IMG/VR virus record: IMGVR_UViG_3300042907_001080
Span: 124,001 to 188,000 of that record
Reading direction: 5' to 3' (one strand)
From: a virus
DNA: 64,000 nt
Part shown: positions 37,045 to 44,393 of the stretch, piece by piece
Position numbering within the stretch: position 1 is the first letter of the stretch
Layout of the letters: each line of letters starts with the position of its first letter
The notes under the pieces: model-generated
The model's database searches: none
Told to the model about the DNA's origin: nothing
The model's input: only the letters and a program-made list of their open reading frames with translations
Program-made: the position numbers and the translations under genes

Positions 37045-37259
37045 TCTACATCCTCGTCAAACCATTCATCAACTTGACGTTCTGCTTCTTCTCGGGTCAT
37101 TGCATGAACAAAGATTCTAGCAGGTTCTCCGACAGTGTGCTGAATATTAAACTTTATCACACCAGCGGGGATAAGATTCCAATCTCGTTCTACAACAAAC
37201 TCTTGTAGATGCTTCATTCTGTGTATTAAATTATCTGTAAGATCTTTGGCTGTGTTCAT
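37041..37259 (-). CDS. Small conserved phage protein
   Basis: 72 residues from ATG 37259, which overlaps the upstream stop. The N-terminal helix (DLTDNLIHRMKHLQEFV) is followed by beta segments (NLIPAGVIKFNIQ, ARIFVHAMTREEAERQV). No catalytic motif is seen. Coupled by overlap to the glycosylase gene downstream. Confidence 0.66.
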   Translation of the reverse strand: MNTAKDLTDNLIHRMKHLQEFVVERDWNLIPAGVIKFNIQHTVGEPARIFVHAMTREEAERQVDEWFDEDVE

Positions 37260-37450
37260 TGCTGTCCCCGAACTATATTCTTGTTCTCTGTTTCGGCATC
37301 TTGACGCAGTTGATCTTCCATCCACAACATTTTTTGATGTTGATACATTTCTTCTGAAAGTCCATGCCATCCACAGCATTTACCAGTCGGGCTTCGGCCG
37401 CATCCGCATTTACCAAATTCTTCTGCATTTTCTTTAACTCTTATTTGCAT
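37256..37450 (-). CDS. Small Cys-rich protein, CDGSH-like
   Basis: 64 residues from ATG 37450, chosen because AAGGAA lies nine bases upstream. The core [21 protein letters not shown] resembles the CDGSH Fe-S motif (CxCxxS...CDGxH), but one residue shorter between Ser and the third Cys and with Cys-Gly-Trp-His in place of Asp-Gly-Ser-His. A 2Fe-2S or zinc site is plausible. The C-terminus is helical. Function unknown. Confidence 0.66.
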   Translation of the reverse strand: MQIRVKENAEEFGKCGCGRSPTGKCCGWHGLSEEMYQHQKMLWMEDQLRQDAETENKNIVRGQQ

Positions 37451-37458
37451 AATATTCC

Positions 37459-37944
37459 TTAAGTTGGGAAGGGCCACGCTTTACTTGGCTCTGGTCGAGT
37501 TTTTAATTTTACATTCTCTTCAATAACGTCACCTGTTATTTCATCACACAGGTCAACTTGATACGGTGCAATGATATGCACTGCACAATCTTCTTCTGAC
37601 CAATCATGTTCGCCGTCATAGAGCCAACCTGCACCACCTTCGTAGTAGAGTTCTTTGAGTTCTTGTTGCTCTAATTCGCTAATGTCATCACTGAATTCCC
37701 ACTCAACACTGACACTGTCGTCAAACTCACAACCCCAACCACAATCGGTTCGAGCATAGGCAACAGGATCACCTTCCCAGGGAAGATTGCAATCTAAATC
37801 ACCTTCAACAAAGCCTTGTCCCCAACGATAGGTTTCGTCAATGTTAAACCAACTGATGCTATCATCTGGATTCTTACGATACATTTCTACATGGTAGACA
37901 ATGCTTTTCTTTTCCAGTGGTTTGATTACATATACTTGACTCAT
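37459..37944 (-). CDS. Acidic conserved phage protein
   Basis: A 161-residue, very acidic protein with many Trp and Tyr (WGQGFVEGDLDCNLPWEGD, YARTDCGWGCEFDDSV). The strong negative charge could mimic DNA, as in some phage anti-restriction proteins, but that is only a suggestion from composition. Starts next to the stop of the small membrane gene upstream. Confidence 0.65.
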   Translation of the reverse strand: MSQVYVIKPLEKKSIVYHVEMYRKNPDDSISWFNIDETYRWGQGFVEGDLDCNLPWEGDPVAYARTDCGWGCEFDDSVSVEWEFSDDISELEQQELKELYYEGGAGWLYDGEHDWSEEDCAVHIIAPYQVDLCDEITGDVIEENVKLKTRPEPSKAWPFPT

Positions 37945-38118
37945 TTAAATTCCCTTGTAAGCATCAAGAATAAGAGCACCGCCAATTGTAAATCCTACAA
38001 TAGCAAGTCCGTAGTTACCGTTAACTAACGCACTCAATCCAGATAGTAAGTTTAGTCCGCCGATTGTAAGGCTAATTTCTTTTCTGTTACGGCCAACCCA
38101 TATAAAAAATTTATCCAT
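37945..38118 (-). CDS. Small membrane protein (57 residues)
   Basis: A 57-codon gene with AAGGAA before the ATG. It ends exactly at the next gene's start and begins in a TAATG overlap with the upstream 37-codon frame. The product has two hydrophobic segments (ISLTIGGLNLLSGLSALV and YGLAIVGFTIGGALIL) separated by NGN, so it is probably a helical hairpin in the inner membrane. Function unknown. Confidence 0.7.
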   Translation of the reverse strand: MDKFFIWVGRNRKEISLTIGGLNLLSGLSALVNGNYGLAIVGFTIGGALILDAYKGI

Positions 38119-38231
38119 TATATTTCCTTAATAAAGTATTTTGATGCAGGGTATTGCACCTGCAACCACTCTAACAAGCCCGCTTCAACTGGTAAGCGAA
38201 CGCTATCAAACTTGTTAGTAATGTATCTCAT
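38118..38231 (-). CDS. Very small protein (37 residues) between folE and membrane gene
   Basis: A 37-codon frame whose ATG overlaps the folE stop (ATGA) and whose stop overlaps the next ATG (TAATG). The product starts MRYITNKFDSVRLPVEAGLL and ends in a charged tail. The perfect tiling argues that it is translated. The same DNA also has strong inverted repeats (38171-38218 and 38145-38164), so an RNA-structure role is possible as well. Confidence 0.55.
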   Translation of the reverse strand: MRYITNKFDSVRLPVEAGLLEWLQVQYPASKYFIKEI

Positions 38232-38974
38232 CGTGGCGAAAATTCTTGCTGCATTTTAATATTGTCAAAGAATTCTTTCTTTGTTCCTGGATCATCTTTA
38301 AATGCACCTTTGAGTACAGTGGTCTGTGTTAGACTCGAATGCGCCATAATGCCACGATTCTCACAGCAACCGTGAGTGGCTTGTATGTATACTCCGATGT
38401 TTTCACTATCTGTAGCTCGACTTATTTCTCTTGCAATATCATTGCAGAGTTCTTCCTGGAGAGTGCCACGCCTAGCGCACCACTGAGCAATACGAGTATA
38501 CTTGCTAAGGCCAATAAGTTTGTTGGCAGCAATGATACCAATATAAGCCACCCCAGATACAGGCTGGTGATGATGACTACACATACTACGCAATTCACTT
38601 CTAACAACCAACATTCCTTCATATCTATCCTCACTATCATTCGGAAACGCTGTTGCATCTGGAGCAGGGTCGTATCTACCTGACATGATTTCATTAAAAT
38701 ACATTTTAGCAAGTCTACGTGCTGTGCCTTTACTGTTGGGATCATTTTCACGATCAATAAGCAAACTGTCTAGCACTTGTTCAAATGCAGGAGTTGCTTC
38801 GTCAATTAATTTTTCTAAGTCGCCGTCATGCAGATAATCACTGATGTTGTCACCGGCCCAGAAACGCTTGCCTTCACGTTTCATCTTAAAACGAATGTGA
38901 TCACCTAGATATGCTTCTTTATATCCGCCATCGCCTGCCATTGCGTCCAGGCCTGTTTCTGTTTTATTTGTCAA
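38228..38974 (-). CDS. folE: GTP cyclohydrolase I
   Basis: A 248-residue protein starting at TTG 38974, supported by GGAG seven bases upstream. Family hallmarks are MCSHHHQPVSGVAYIGI at residues 131-147, GLSKYTRI at 155-162 and ATHGCCENRGI at 199-209. Zinc ligands C132, H135 and C203 are present. It converts GTP to dihydroneopterin triphosphate, the first step toward 6-carboxy-tetrahydropterin and 7-deazaguanine, which fits its location with queE and the QueD-like gene. The host enzyme could do the same, so the phage copy likely raises flux. Confidence 0.92.
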   Translation of the reverse strand: MTNKTETGLDAMAGDGGYKEAYLGDHIRFKMKREGKRFWAGDNISDYLHDGDLEKLIDEATPAFEQVLDSLLIDRENDPNSKGTARRLAKMYFNEIMSGRYDPAPDATAFPNDSEDRYEGMLVVRSELRSMCSHHHQPVSGVAYIGIIAANKLIGLSKYTRIAQWCARRGTLQEELCNDIAREISRATDSENIGVYIQATHGCCENRGIMAHSSLTQTTVLKGAFKDDPGTKKEFFDNIKMQQEFSPR

Positions 38975-39013
38975 TTTATTCTCCGAGTTAATGACGTGGA
39001 TGTCATATAATAG

Positions 39014-40078
39014 TTATTTTAACATCTCTAATAGTTTATTACAACTAAAAAAGTTTTCTTGTAGTATAGCTACCTGTTTATTTAGGCTAGGCAGTCGAGT
39101 TTCGTAATTATCCATATGCTGGATTATTTCTCTACAAATATCTGGACGATATACAGTATATGCATCGTAGCTCTCAGTCCATTTGCTAGGATACTTAAAT
39201 GTATCTAAAGCCATTTCACTATAGCTGAGTCTATCAGGAACCATAGGAATGGCACCTACAATAGCACCTTCATACCAACTGATGCCTAGGGTTTCTTGCA
39301 GGTTTGCACTAAACACCAATTTGGCTTCGCCTAGCAAATTATGATATTCGTTTTTTGTTAGTTGTTGATCTTGACAGACGACAAATTCATATTGCGGTAA
39401 GTGTTCTTTCAAGTCACGAAAGATTTCAACCTGTTTCTCTGGAGCGATACGATGCGGGAACAAGATAAGATCACGTTTAGTCATGTTTTTATACATTGTT
39501 AACGTGTCCTCCATATACTCCATAGGCCAACCTGTGCGCACAATCTTAGTATCATATAGTTTTTTTGCTGGAGTAAATCCTAACAAATTTTCACAAAACA
39601 TGTCAATATGAAACTGTGTAGCAAAGTAGTTGTGATCAAACGCATGATAGAAACTTTGTTCAGCATTTCTAACCCAGGGTTTATTTCCTACAAGGCGTCC
39701 TAAGAAGTCTTGCGGATCATATGAGCCAGCATGCCAAAGACCATGTGTAGTTACTGGAATTCCCAGTAGCTCACTCATATACTTTAAATTTATGATACCA
39801 GGATGCCAAGCATCAGTAAAGATAAAGTGATCGCCGGGATGAATGGATCCGTTACAAAATAACCTACCCATTTGTTCAATTTGACTAGCCTTGTAGATAT
39901 TCGTGCCGCCAAAGTTGAGAAATGCTCCAGGAGTGGTAGCACTAGGAATGTCCGTAGGACCTGATATAATGTTGACATGGTGCCCTGCTTTTTTAAGGAT
40001 TGCCGGCACGTGAGTTTTCCACTGACCCGTATATCTAGTCTCTACTGCTTCAAGATCAATGAGAAAAACTCGTGCCAT
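39014..40078 (-). CDS. GT-B-fold glycosyltransferase
   Basis: A 354-residue protein. The C-terminal half has GT4-like features: LILFPHRIAPEKQVEIF, then FVVCQDQQLT, then LVFSANLQETLGISWYEGAIVGAIPMVPDRLSY, where the Glu pair and the EG block would contact the nucleotide sugar. The N-terminal half is a Rossmann-like acceptor domain. No membrane segment. It lies between folE and the QueD-like gene. Phages use such enzymes to glycosylate modified DNA bases, so DNA is a candidate acceptor, but this is inference from context. Confidence 0.8.
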   Translation of the reverse strand: MARVFLIDLEAVETRYTGQWKTHVPAILKKAGHHVNIISGPTDIPSATTPGAFLNFGGTNIYKASQIEQMGRLFCNGSIHPGDHFIFTDAWHPGIINLKYMSELLGIPVTTHGLWHAGSYDPQDFLGRLVGNKPWVRNAEQSFYHAFDHNYFATQFHIDMFCENLLGFTPAKKLYDTKIVRTGWPMEYMEDTLTMYKNMTKRDLILFPHRIAPEKQVEIFRDLKEHLPQYEFVVCQDQQLTKNEYHNLLGEAKLVFSANLQETLGISWYEGAIVGAIPMVPDRLSYSEMALDTFKYPSKWTESYDAYTVYRPDICREIIQHMDNYETRLPSLNKQVAILQENFFSCNKLLEMLK

Positions 40079-40081
40079 TAA

Positions 40082-40306
40082 TTAACCTCTTTTTTGAAAG
40101 TGTGGTCTGTTGCCTTGATATGGACGTCTTGGCCGTTTGCTGGCAAGATAGGATCCATAGTTTTGACTATCCCTGCGATAGAGATCTGCAGGATTAAAAT
40201 CGCAGAGTTGAAATCTGCACCAATCGTGGTAGGCCTCGAGGTCCTCCCACACCTTTACAACGTCAGGACGATTTTCAAAGTACCTGTAGTCCTTGTAGTT
40301 TTTCAT
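40082..40306 (-). CDS. Small basic phage protein
   Basis: A 74-residue protein with an aromatic, charged N-terminal half (YKDYRYFENRPDVVKVWEDL) and an Arg-rich C-terminal tail (SKRPRRPYQGNRPHFQKRG) that could bind nucleic acid. Three bases separate it from the glycosyltransferase. Function unknown. Confidence 0.65.
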   Translation of the reverse strand: MKNYKDYRYFENRPDVVKVWEDLEAYHDWCRFQLCDFNPADLYRRDSQNYGSYLASKRPRRPYQGNRPHFQKRG

Positions 40307-40317
40307 CGATGTTCCTT

Positions 40318-40707
40318 TTAGTATTTGATGAATGAACCATTTTCTCCGTCTTCGGAGACCTCAATCCAAATCTCGCGACCTGGATACTTTTTGCTAATGA
40401 CGTCATATAAGTCGCCTGACATCATTTCACAACTCTTATAATCTAAACTTAGTGTAGCATCTTTGTAGAGATTTAGCAACCATCGTTTAAACTGAATAAA
40501 CTCAATATCACGATCATCGTGTGTAACGCCAATCCAAACTTTGAAGTGAAAGATGTGACGATGCGGATAACCTAGAAAACTTACATCATATTCATCACCT
40601 GTAGCAAGTGCTGGGTCTGTAAGTGCAGCTGGATATTTGTGCATACCTTCTTTCTGAAAGGTAACCCAAATCATTTTGTTAGGTCTAACGTCTTGTCGAA
40701 TGTTCAT
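40318..40707 (-). CDS. QueD/6-pyruvoyltetrahydropterin synthase-like T-fold protein
   Basis: A 129-residue protein. Three candidate zinc His are present in the usual order, H23 (MHKYPAA), H49 and H51 (YPHRHIFHFKVWI), followed by a T-fold pattern (DRDIEFIQFKRWL) and an acidic C-terminal strand (IWIEVSEDGE). The nucleophilic Cys found four residues before the HxH in most QueD enzymes is absent here. QueD makes 6-carboxy-tetrahydropterin for QueE. It overlaps the upstream gene by four bases. The assignment depends partly on the neighbours queE and folE. Confidence 0.58.
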   Translation of the reverse strand: MNIRQDVRPNKMIWVTFQKEGMHKYPAALTDPALATGDEYDVSFLGYPHRHIFHFKVWIGVTHDDRDIEFIQFKRWLLNLYKDATLSLDYKSCEMMSGDLYDVISKKYPGREIWIEVSEDGENGSFIKY

Positions 40708-41078
40708 CTTAGTTGTTCCATGGTTATAATTTTAGATAATTCTTCACCGAGATCTTTATCTTCAGTGACCACATGTAGACTGTGTCGATTCTCATCGTTC
40801 TTTCGGTCATACTTGGTAGTTTCAATGATAGTACCGCCACTAGCGCCATAGACATTTAGTCGAAAACCTTGTGATGCAATGTTTGGGCCTTCGCTGTCAA
40901 CTGAAATAAGCTGATTACTGTAATCTTCTTCGTCGTTCATTAGCCAGTTGCGAATTTTTTGTTTAAATGTTAATTTCATAGGTTTCTTTTCTACTACACT
41001 TCTTGCACGATTAATTTTATTAGCACCGCGGATTCTTGGAACCTTTGTCACCGATGCTACTGCGTAGCCACCACTCAT
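40704..41078 (-). CDS. Conserved phage protein in deazaguanine block
   Basis: 124 residues from ATG 41078, which overlaps the upstream stop (ATGA). An internal ATG 40979 (MKLTFKQKIRNWLM) could be the real start and would give 91 residues. The body has SVDSEGPNIASQGFRLNVYGASGGTIIETTKYD, a beta-rich segment. No known motif. Its coupling to the QueD-like gene is the only functional hint. Confidence 0.62.
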   Translation of the reverse strand: MSGGYAVASVTKVPRIRGANKINRARSVVEKKPMKLTFKQKIRNWLMNDEEDYSNQLISVDSEGPNIASQGFRLNVYGASGGTIIETTKYDRKNDENRHSLHVVTEDKDLGEELSKIITMEQLR

Positions 41079-41608
41079 TTGATAATCTCATCTTTACCAT
41101 ATTGATCCCAACTAGTAAACTTATTTCTATCTAGTAGGTCATGGAGGTTATGGCACCACACTCCGTGATTAGTTGCTTTAAAGTCTTTGTCATCAATTTT
41201 CAGCGTAGCGTTATAGCCTAGTTGATTAATATAAGGTAATTTTACACTAATCTGCGGAATAAATCTACGCTTTTCGGTAAGACCACTTTCAAGCAATCCT
41301 TCCGTTTCACGAACATCAAAGTCTAAGGTACACCAAAATTCGTCCTCTGCATCTAAGCAGACATAGATCATATCTTCCCAAGGACGCCATGTTTCTGTAT
41401 CGTTAACACCATTAGTCTTAAAACTTTGATTAGCACCAAAGTAAATATGTTTGCACCTGTTGTTACGAGCCAATTCCATAATAATATATGGATCATGCAC
41501 ACCTACAACAAACAGTGTTTTCATTCCGTAGGCAGGAGTATGTTCAATCTCTACGCCGGTGAAGAAGGTAATGCTATCAGCAACACCTGAATCGTAATTT
41601 CTTTTCAT
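41075..41608 (-). CDS. Conserved protein associated with 7-deazaguanine genes
   Basis: A 177-residue protein with VEIEHTPAYGMKTLFVVGV, HIYFGANQSFKTNG, VCLDAEDEFWCTLDFD and a C-terminal NHGVWCHNLHDLL. The layout looks like a compact alpha/beta enzyme or binding protein, and I recall similar proteins next to phage queuosine genes. It overlaps small genes on both sides. Specific activity unknown. Confidence 0.66.
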   Translation of the reverse strand: MKRNYDSGVADSITFFTGVEIEHTPAYGMKTLFVVGVHDPYIIMELARNNRCKHIYFGANQSFKTNGVNDTETWRPWEDMIYVCLDAEDEFWCTLDFDVRETEGLLESGLTEKRRFIPQISVKLPYINQLGYNATLKIDDKDFKATNHGVWCHNLHDLLDRNKFTSWDQYGKDEIIK

Positions 41609-41751
41609 TTTTTAAATAAATTTTGAATTGATCGGATTAGATTAAGAAATCGAAAATGATAGTCGGTTAAGAATGGAGTTCGATGCGGACAACGACCTTG
41701 TTGCCAATCACAGTTAACTGTGATTTCTTGCCTGCATGTGTCGCATTTCAT
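41605..41751 (-). CDS. Very small Cys-containing protein (48 residues)
   Basis: A 48-codon gene with ATGA overlaps at both ends, linking the DUF465-like gene to the gene at 41608. The N-terminal MKCDTCRQEITVNCDWQQGR has CxxC plus two further Cys (the last in RCPH), suggesting a small zinc ribbon. The C-terminal half is helical and basic. It contains a perfect 20-bp DNA palindrome (41706-41725). Confidence 0.62.
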   Translation of the reverse strand: MKCDTCRQEITVNCDWQQGRCPHRTPFLTDYHFRFLNLIRSIQNLFKK

Positions 41752-41975
41752 AGTTCTAGTCCATTTCTTCTTGCTTCTTGTTCTGCCTGCGCTTCTTGCA
41801 TCACTGCTTCGTGCTTGTGTTTAAGTATAACAATATCATCCTTTAAACGCAACCTTTGTTTCTTCAATTCTTCTATTTTTAGGTCATCAAAGATACCAGT
41901 TTTTTCCATACTGTCTATCTGTTTGTCCAAAGCACGGTGAGCTTCTTCTAGATGCTTGATTCTATTTTGATACAT
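41748..41975 (-). CDS. DUF465/YdcH-like coiled-coil protein
   Basis: A 75-residue helical hairpin protein. RIKHLEEAHRALDKQIDSM followed by IEELKKQRLRLKDDI is the pattern of the DUF465 (YdcH-like) family. AAGGAG precedes the ATG. Soluble and probably oligomeric. The cellular role of the family is not known to me. Confidence 0.74.
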   Translation of the reverse strand: MYQNRIKHLEEAHRALDKQIDSMEKTGIFDDLKIEELKKQRLRLKDDIVILKHKHEAVMQEAQAEQEARRNGLEL

Positions 41976-41984
41976 ATCAACTCC

Positions 41985-43595
41985 TTATTCTACAACCAAA
42001 CTGTTTAATTCGTCATCGTCTGGATTGGCAAAATCAATTTCGCCTGCTTTCTTGCCATCATCGAAATCAAATAAGTTACCAAATGTGTTAGCAGCAGGAC
42101 CGCCTTGTAAACGTGAACCTTCTAGTGATTTCAAGAACTGCGCACCAGTTTCAATCATATCAAACGCTTCTGCTTTGGTTTTGGTATTGAATAGTTCTTC
42201 AACAAATGTACCGAAGTAAAGAATTTTATTTGGAACCCAATCGCTGAATTCAATTTCTTTCTTGCCTTCAATGCTCTTCATACGCCAGTCTGGAGTAAAC
42301 CTAGCACATTCAATATCCATTAACTGTTGAGCACGTTGCACCGCTTTGATATGACATTCGACATTATGCCCCATCATTAGTGCGTAACTGAAACTATCCC
42401 AACTAGTCTTGTTTGGAATCTTACCTAGCTTGTTAAGTCTCGGAACTTCGTGATAGTGTTCTGGATTCAAGTGATTAAACTTAACATCTCCGAGTTCGGC
42501 ATCTGTCTTACGAACACCGTAATTGTAATATGCAATATCGCCCATGGTCAAACGGCTTCCGAATTCACTTTCAAAAGGAAACGGAATATCAAATCGTCCT
42601 GAAAGTGCTTTATTATCAGGAGCCTTGTCCATGATCACTGACCAACGCTTGTTGGTATGTTGTGCATTTGTGTAAACAAGTCCGTGAGCAGTAGCAATGA
42701 ACGGGCTTGCACAGTCAAAACTGATTGTGAGTTCTGGATTGATGTGTTTACGGATCTGACGTTGAATTTGAGTTAGATAGCATGACCAATCTAATTGTGC
42801 TGTGCCCAAGAAGTGAATCCAGTTCTTGCCGTCTAGCATTCCTTCGTCACGCATGGTCATTAGACGTTTGAGTGTGATATCCATCTTACACATATTAGCA
42901 CCACCAAATGCCCAACCTTCTGCTTCTTTTCCTGCAAATGGTCCTTTGGGATCGCTGAACTCTACAACGCCACGATACCACTTTTCTGCAGTATCCCAAT
43001 CACCGCCTTGCAATACATTAAGCCACTTGGTAGCTCCCAACCGATTATCTAGAAAATACTTGTTATTATAACGAGTCTTTTCTAAACAGTCTTCGAATGT
43101 TTTCAATCCAGTCTTCGGACTGTGGATGTGATCACAGGCCCATGTAGGCACGTCTAACATCATTGACCAATCAGCAGTTGCTTCTAGCCATTCAAGAATC
43201 TTTTGACGTGTCTTGGTAGCTTCTGCACCTTCAAAGTTCAACCAATCAAACTTGAGAACACCTTTACCGATCTGATAACCACCGGAGTCGCCTAAAATCA
43301 TTGTTTGTCCGCGATCACGCTGTTGTATCATGGATTCTTGATCCTGTGCTTTGATAACATCAAGTTGAGCGTGTCCTGCTGAATACAGAGCATACTTATA
43401 GGTAAAGTATCCTTGATCTGGATTAAGAAAGTTCATTCCTTCAATTCCTTGATCAAAGCCTGCAGGAATACGATCCTTTGGTACAAACTCTTCTAGTCGC
43501 TGTTTTGCAACATAGGTAGAATAAAAAGAACTAATTGCCGGCAGATATACTGCATAGTCCTTTTGTAATGGTGTTAGATTAACTGGTGGTTTCAT
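41985..43595 (-). CDS. dpdA: DpdA-like DNA-guanine transglycosylase (TGT family)
   Basis: A 536-residue member of the tRNA-guanine transglycosylase superfamily. Active-site blocks are LGDSGGYQIG (D103, base-binding), NVLQGGDW (QGG at 196-198), WAFGGA, HFLGTAQ and ISFDCASPF with the candidate nucleophile D294. The CxCxxC zinc motif of tRNA enzymes is not visible. Phage DpdA proteins exchange guanine in DNA for a 7-deazaguanine, and the presence of queE, folE and a QueD-like gene within 10 kb supports this over tRNA modification. It directly abuts gp45 upstream, so it is likely expressed with replication genes. Confidence 0.78.
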   Translation of the reverse strand: MKPPVNLTPLQKDYAVYLPAISSFYSTYVAKQRLEEFVPKDRIPAGFDQGIEGMNFLNPDQGYFTYKYALYSAGHAQLDVIKAQDQESMIQQRDRGQTMILGDSGGYQIGKGVLKFDWLNFEGAEATKTRQKILEWLEATADWSMMLDVPTWACDHIHSPKTGLKTFEDCLEKTRYNNKYFLDNRLGATKWLNVLQGGDWDTAEKWYRGVVEFSDPKGPFAGKEAEGWAFGGANMCKMDITLKRLMTMRDEGMLDGKNWIHFLGTAQLDWSCYLTQIQRQIRKHINPELTISFDCASPFIATAHGLVYTNAQHTNKRWSVIMDKAPDNKALSGRFDIPFPFESEFGSRLTMGDIAYYNYGVRKTDAELGDVKFNHLNPEHYHEVPRLNKLGKIPNKTSWDSFSYALMMGHNVECHIKAVQRAQQLMDIECARFTPDWRMKSIEGKKEIEFSDWVPNKILYFGTFVEELFNTKTKAEAFDMIETGAQFLKSLEGSRLQGGPAANTFGNLFDFDDGKKAGEIDFANPDDDELNSLVVE

Positions 43596-44333
43596 TTAAG
43601 CAGCCTGTGCTGGGATAATATATTTGTAAGTTGCTAGTCCGCTATCTAGAGTGATCTGAATAGCACCTTCATTGCTCAACGACATCTTAGCAGTGTTGGT
43701 ATCTGAAATCTTAAGTATGCTCAAGATCGGAGCAACTGGCCAAGTCCAACCGCGATCTAATTTGCCTGCAACATTCTGTGCAAACACAAACTCACCACCG
43801 TGTGTTGATGCATCACCGAATGTAAATTTAAGATTACCGCCTTCAGTTTTAGCAAGGAATGTGGGATGCTCTGAGTTAGCACCTGCTTGAAAGTTAAAAC
43901 GAATCACAGAAGTCACTGATGGTTCGATTTCAACATCCCACTTAACACCACGAAACTTCACAGTCTTCATCTTTTCATTGATGATTTCTTGATTCATGAA
44001 GCGATAGTCGTTCTTGAAGTCGCCGTCTTTGTTTTCAAAGTGTAGACCTACTGGCAAAGTTTCGCCATTGCGTTCTGCTGTGGTGATACTGATCTTTGCA
44101 CCTTCTTTGTATTCTGCACCTTCCAACAGATATTTCAACTTGTTCAGTTGCGGCATGCCAAACACACCAATCATATCTGGATACGGATTAGCAGTTTCTG
44201 CTTCCATGATCACTGAACGGTCATCTGCCATTGAGTTAATAGTTGTGCCTTTGTCTGTGCCTGTGACTTTAACTGTGGTCAAGAAGCCGAGGTTCTGTGT
44301 GTGGCTAACGATGTCTTGTAAAATATCTTTCAT
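43596..44333 (-). CDS. 45: Sliding clamp (gp45-like)
   Basis: A 245-residue protein. Blocks MNQEIINEKMKTVKFRGVKWDVEIEPSV, FGDASTHGGEFVFA and LDSGLATYKYIIPAQ match what I recall of the sliding clamps of T4-like marine phages, and the size fits T4 gp45 (228). The clamp tethers gp43 to DNA, is loaded by gp44/62, and in T4 also activates late transcription. It has a good ribosome site (AGGAG) and its own sigma70-like promoter. Confidence 0.88.
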   Translation of the reverse strand: MKDILQDIVSHTQNLGFLTTVKVTGTDKGTTINSMADDRSVIMEAETANPYPDMIGVFGMPQLNKLKYLLEGAEYKEGAKISITTAERNGETLPVGLHFENKDGDFKNDYRFMNQEIINEKMKTVKFRGVKWDVEIEPSVTSVIRFNFQAGANSEHPTFLAKTEGGNLKFTFGDASTHGGEFVFAQNVAGKLDRGWTWPVAPILSILKISDTNTAKMSLSNEGAIQITLDSGLATYKYIIPAQAA

Positions 44334-44356
44334 TAAGAATTCTCCTGTATATTAAG

Positions 44357-44385
44357 ATTATATTTAGATCTTGAGAAAAAATCAA
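44357..44385 (-). promoter_or_regulatory. Sigma70-like promoter before gp45
   Basis: On the minus strand TTGATT (44380-44385) and TATAAT (44357-44362) are separated by exactly 17 bases, within the 60-base gap between gp43 and gp45. The leader of about 17 bases includes AGGAG before the ATG. It fits an early or middle promoter read by the host polymerase. Confidence 0.66.
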
Positions 44386-44393
44386 CCTAGAAA

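Noticed and set aside
38119-38231. Possible tRNA after folE
   Set aside because: A D-arm-like hairpin (CGCTT-CAACTGGT-AAGCG) and a T-arm-like hairpin occur, but no complete cloverleaf, acceptor stem or TTCGA-type loop can be assembled on either strand. Kept only as a structured element.
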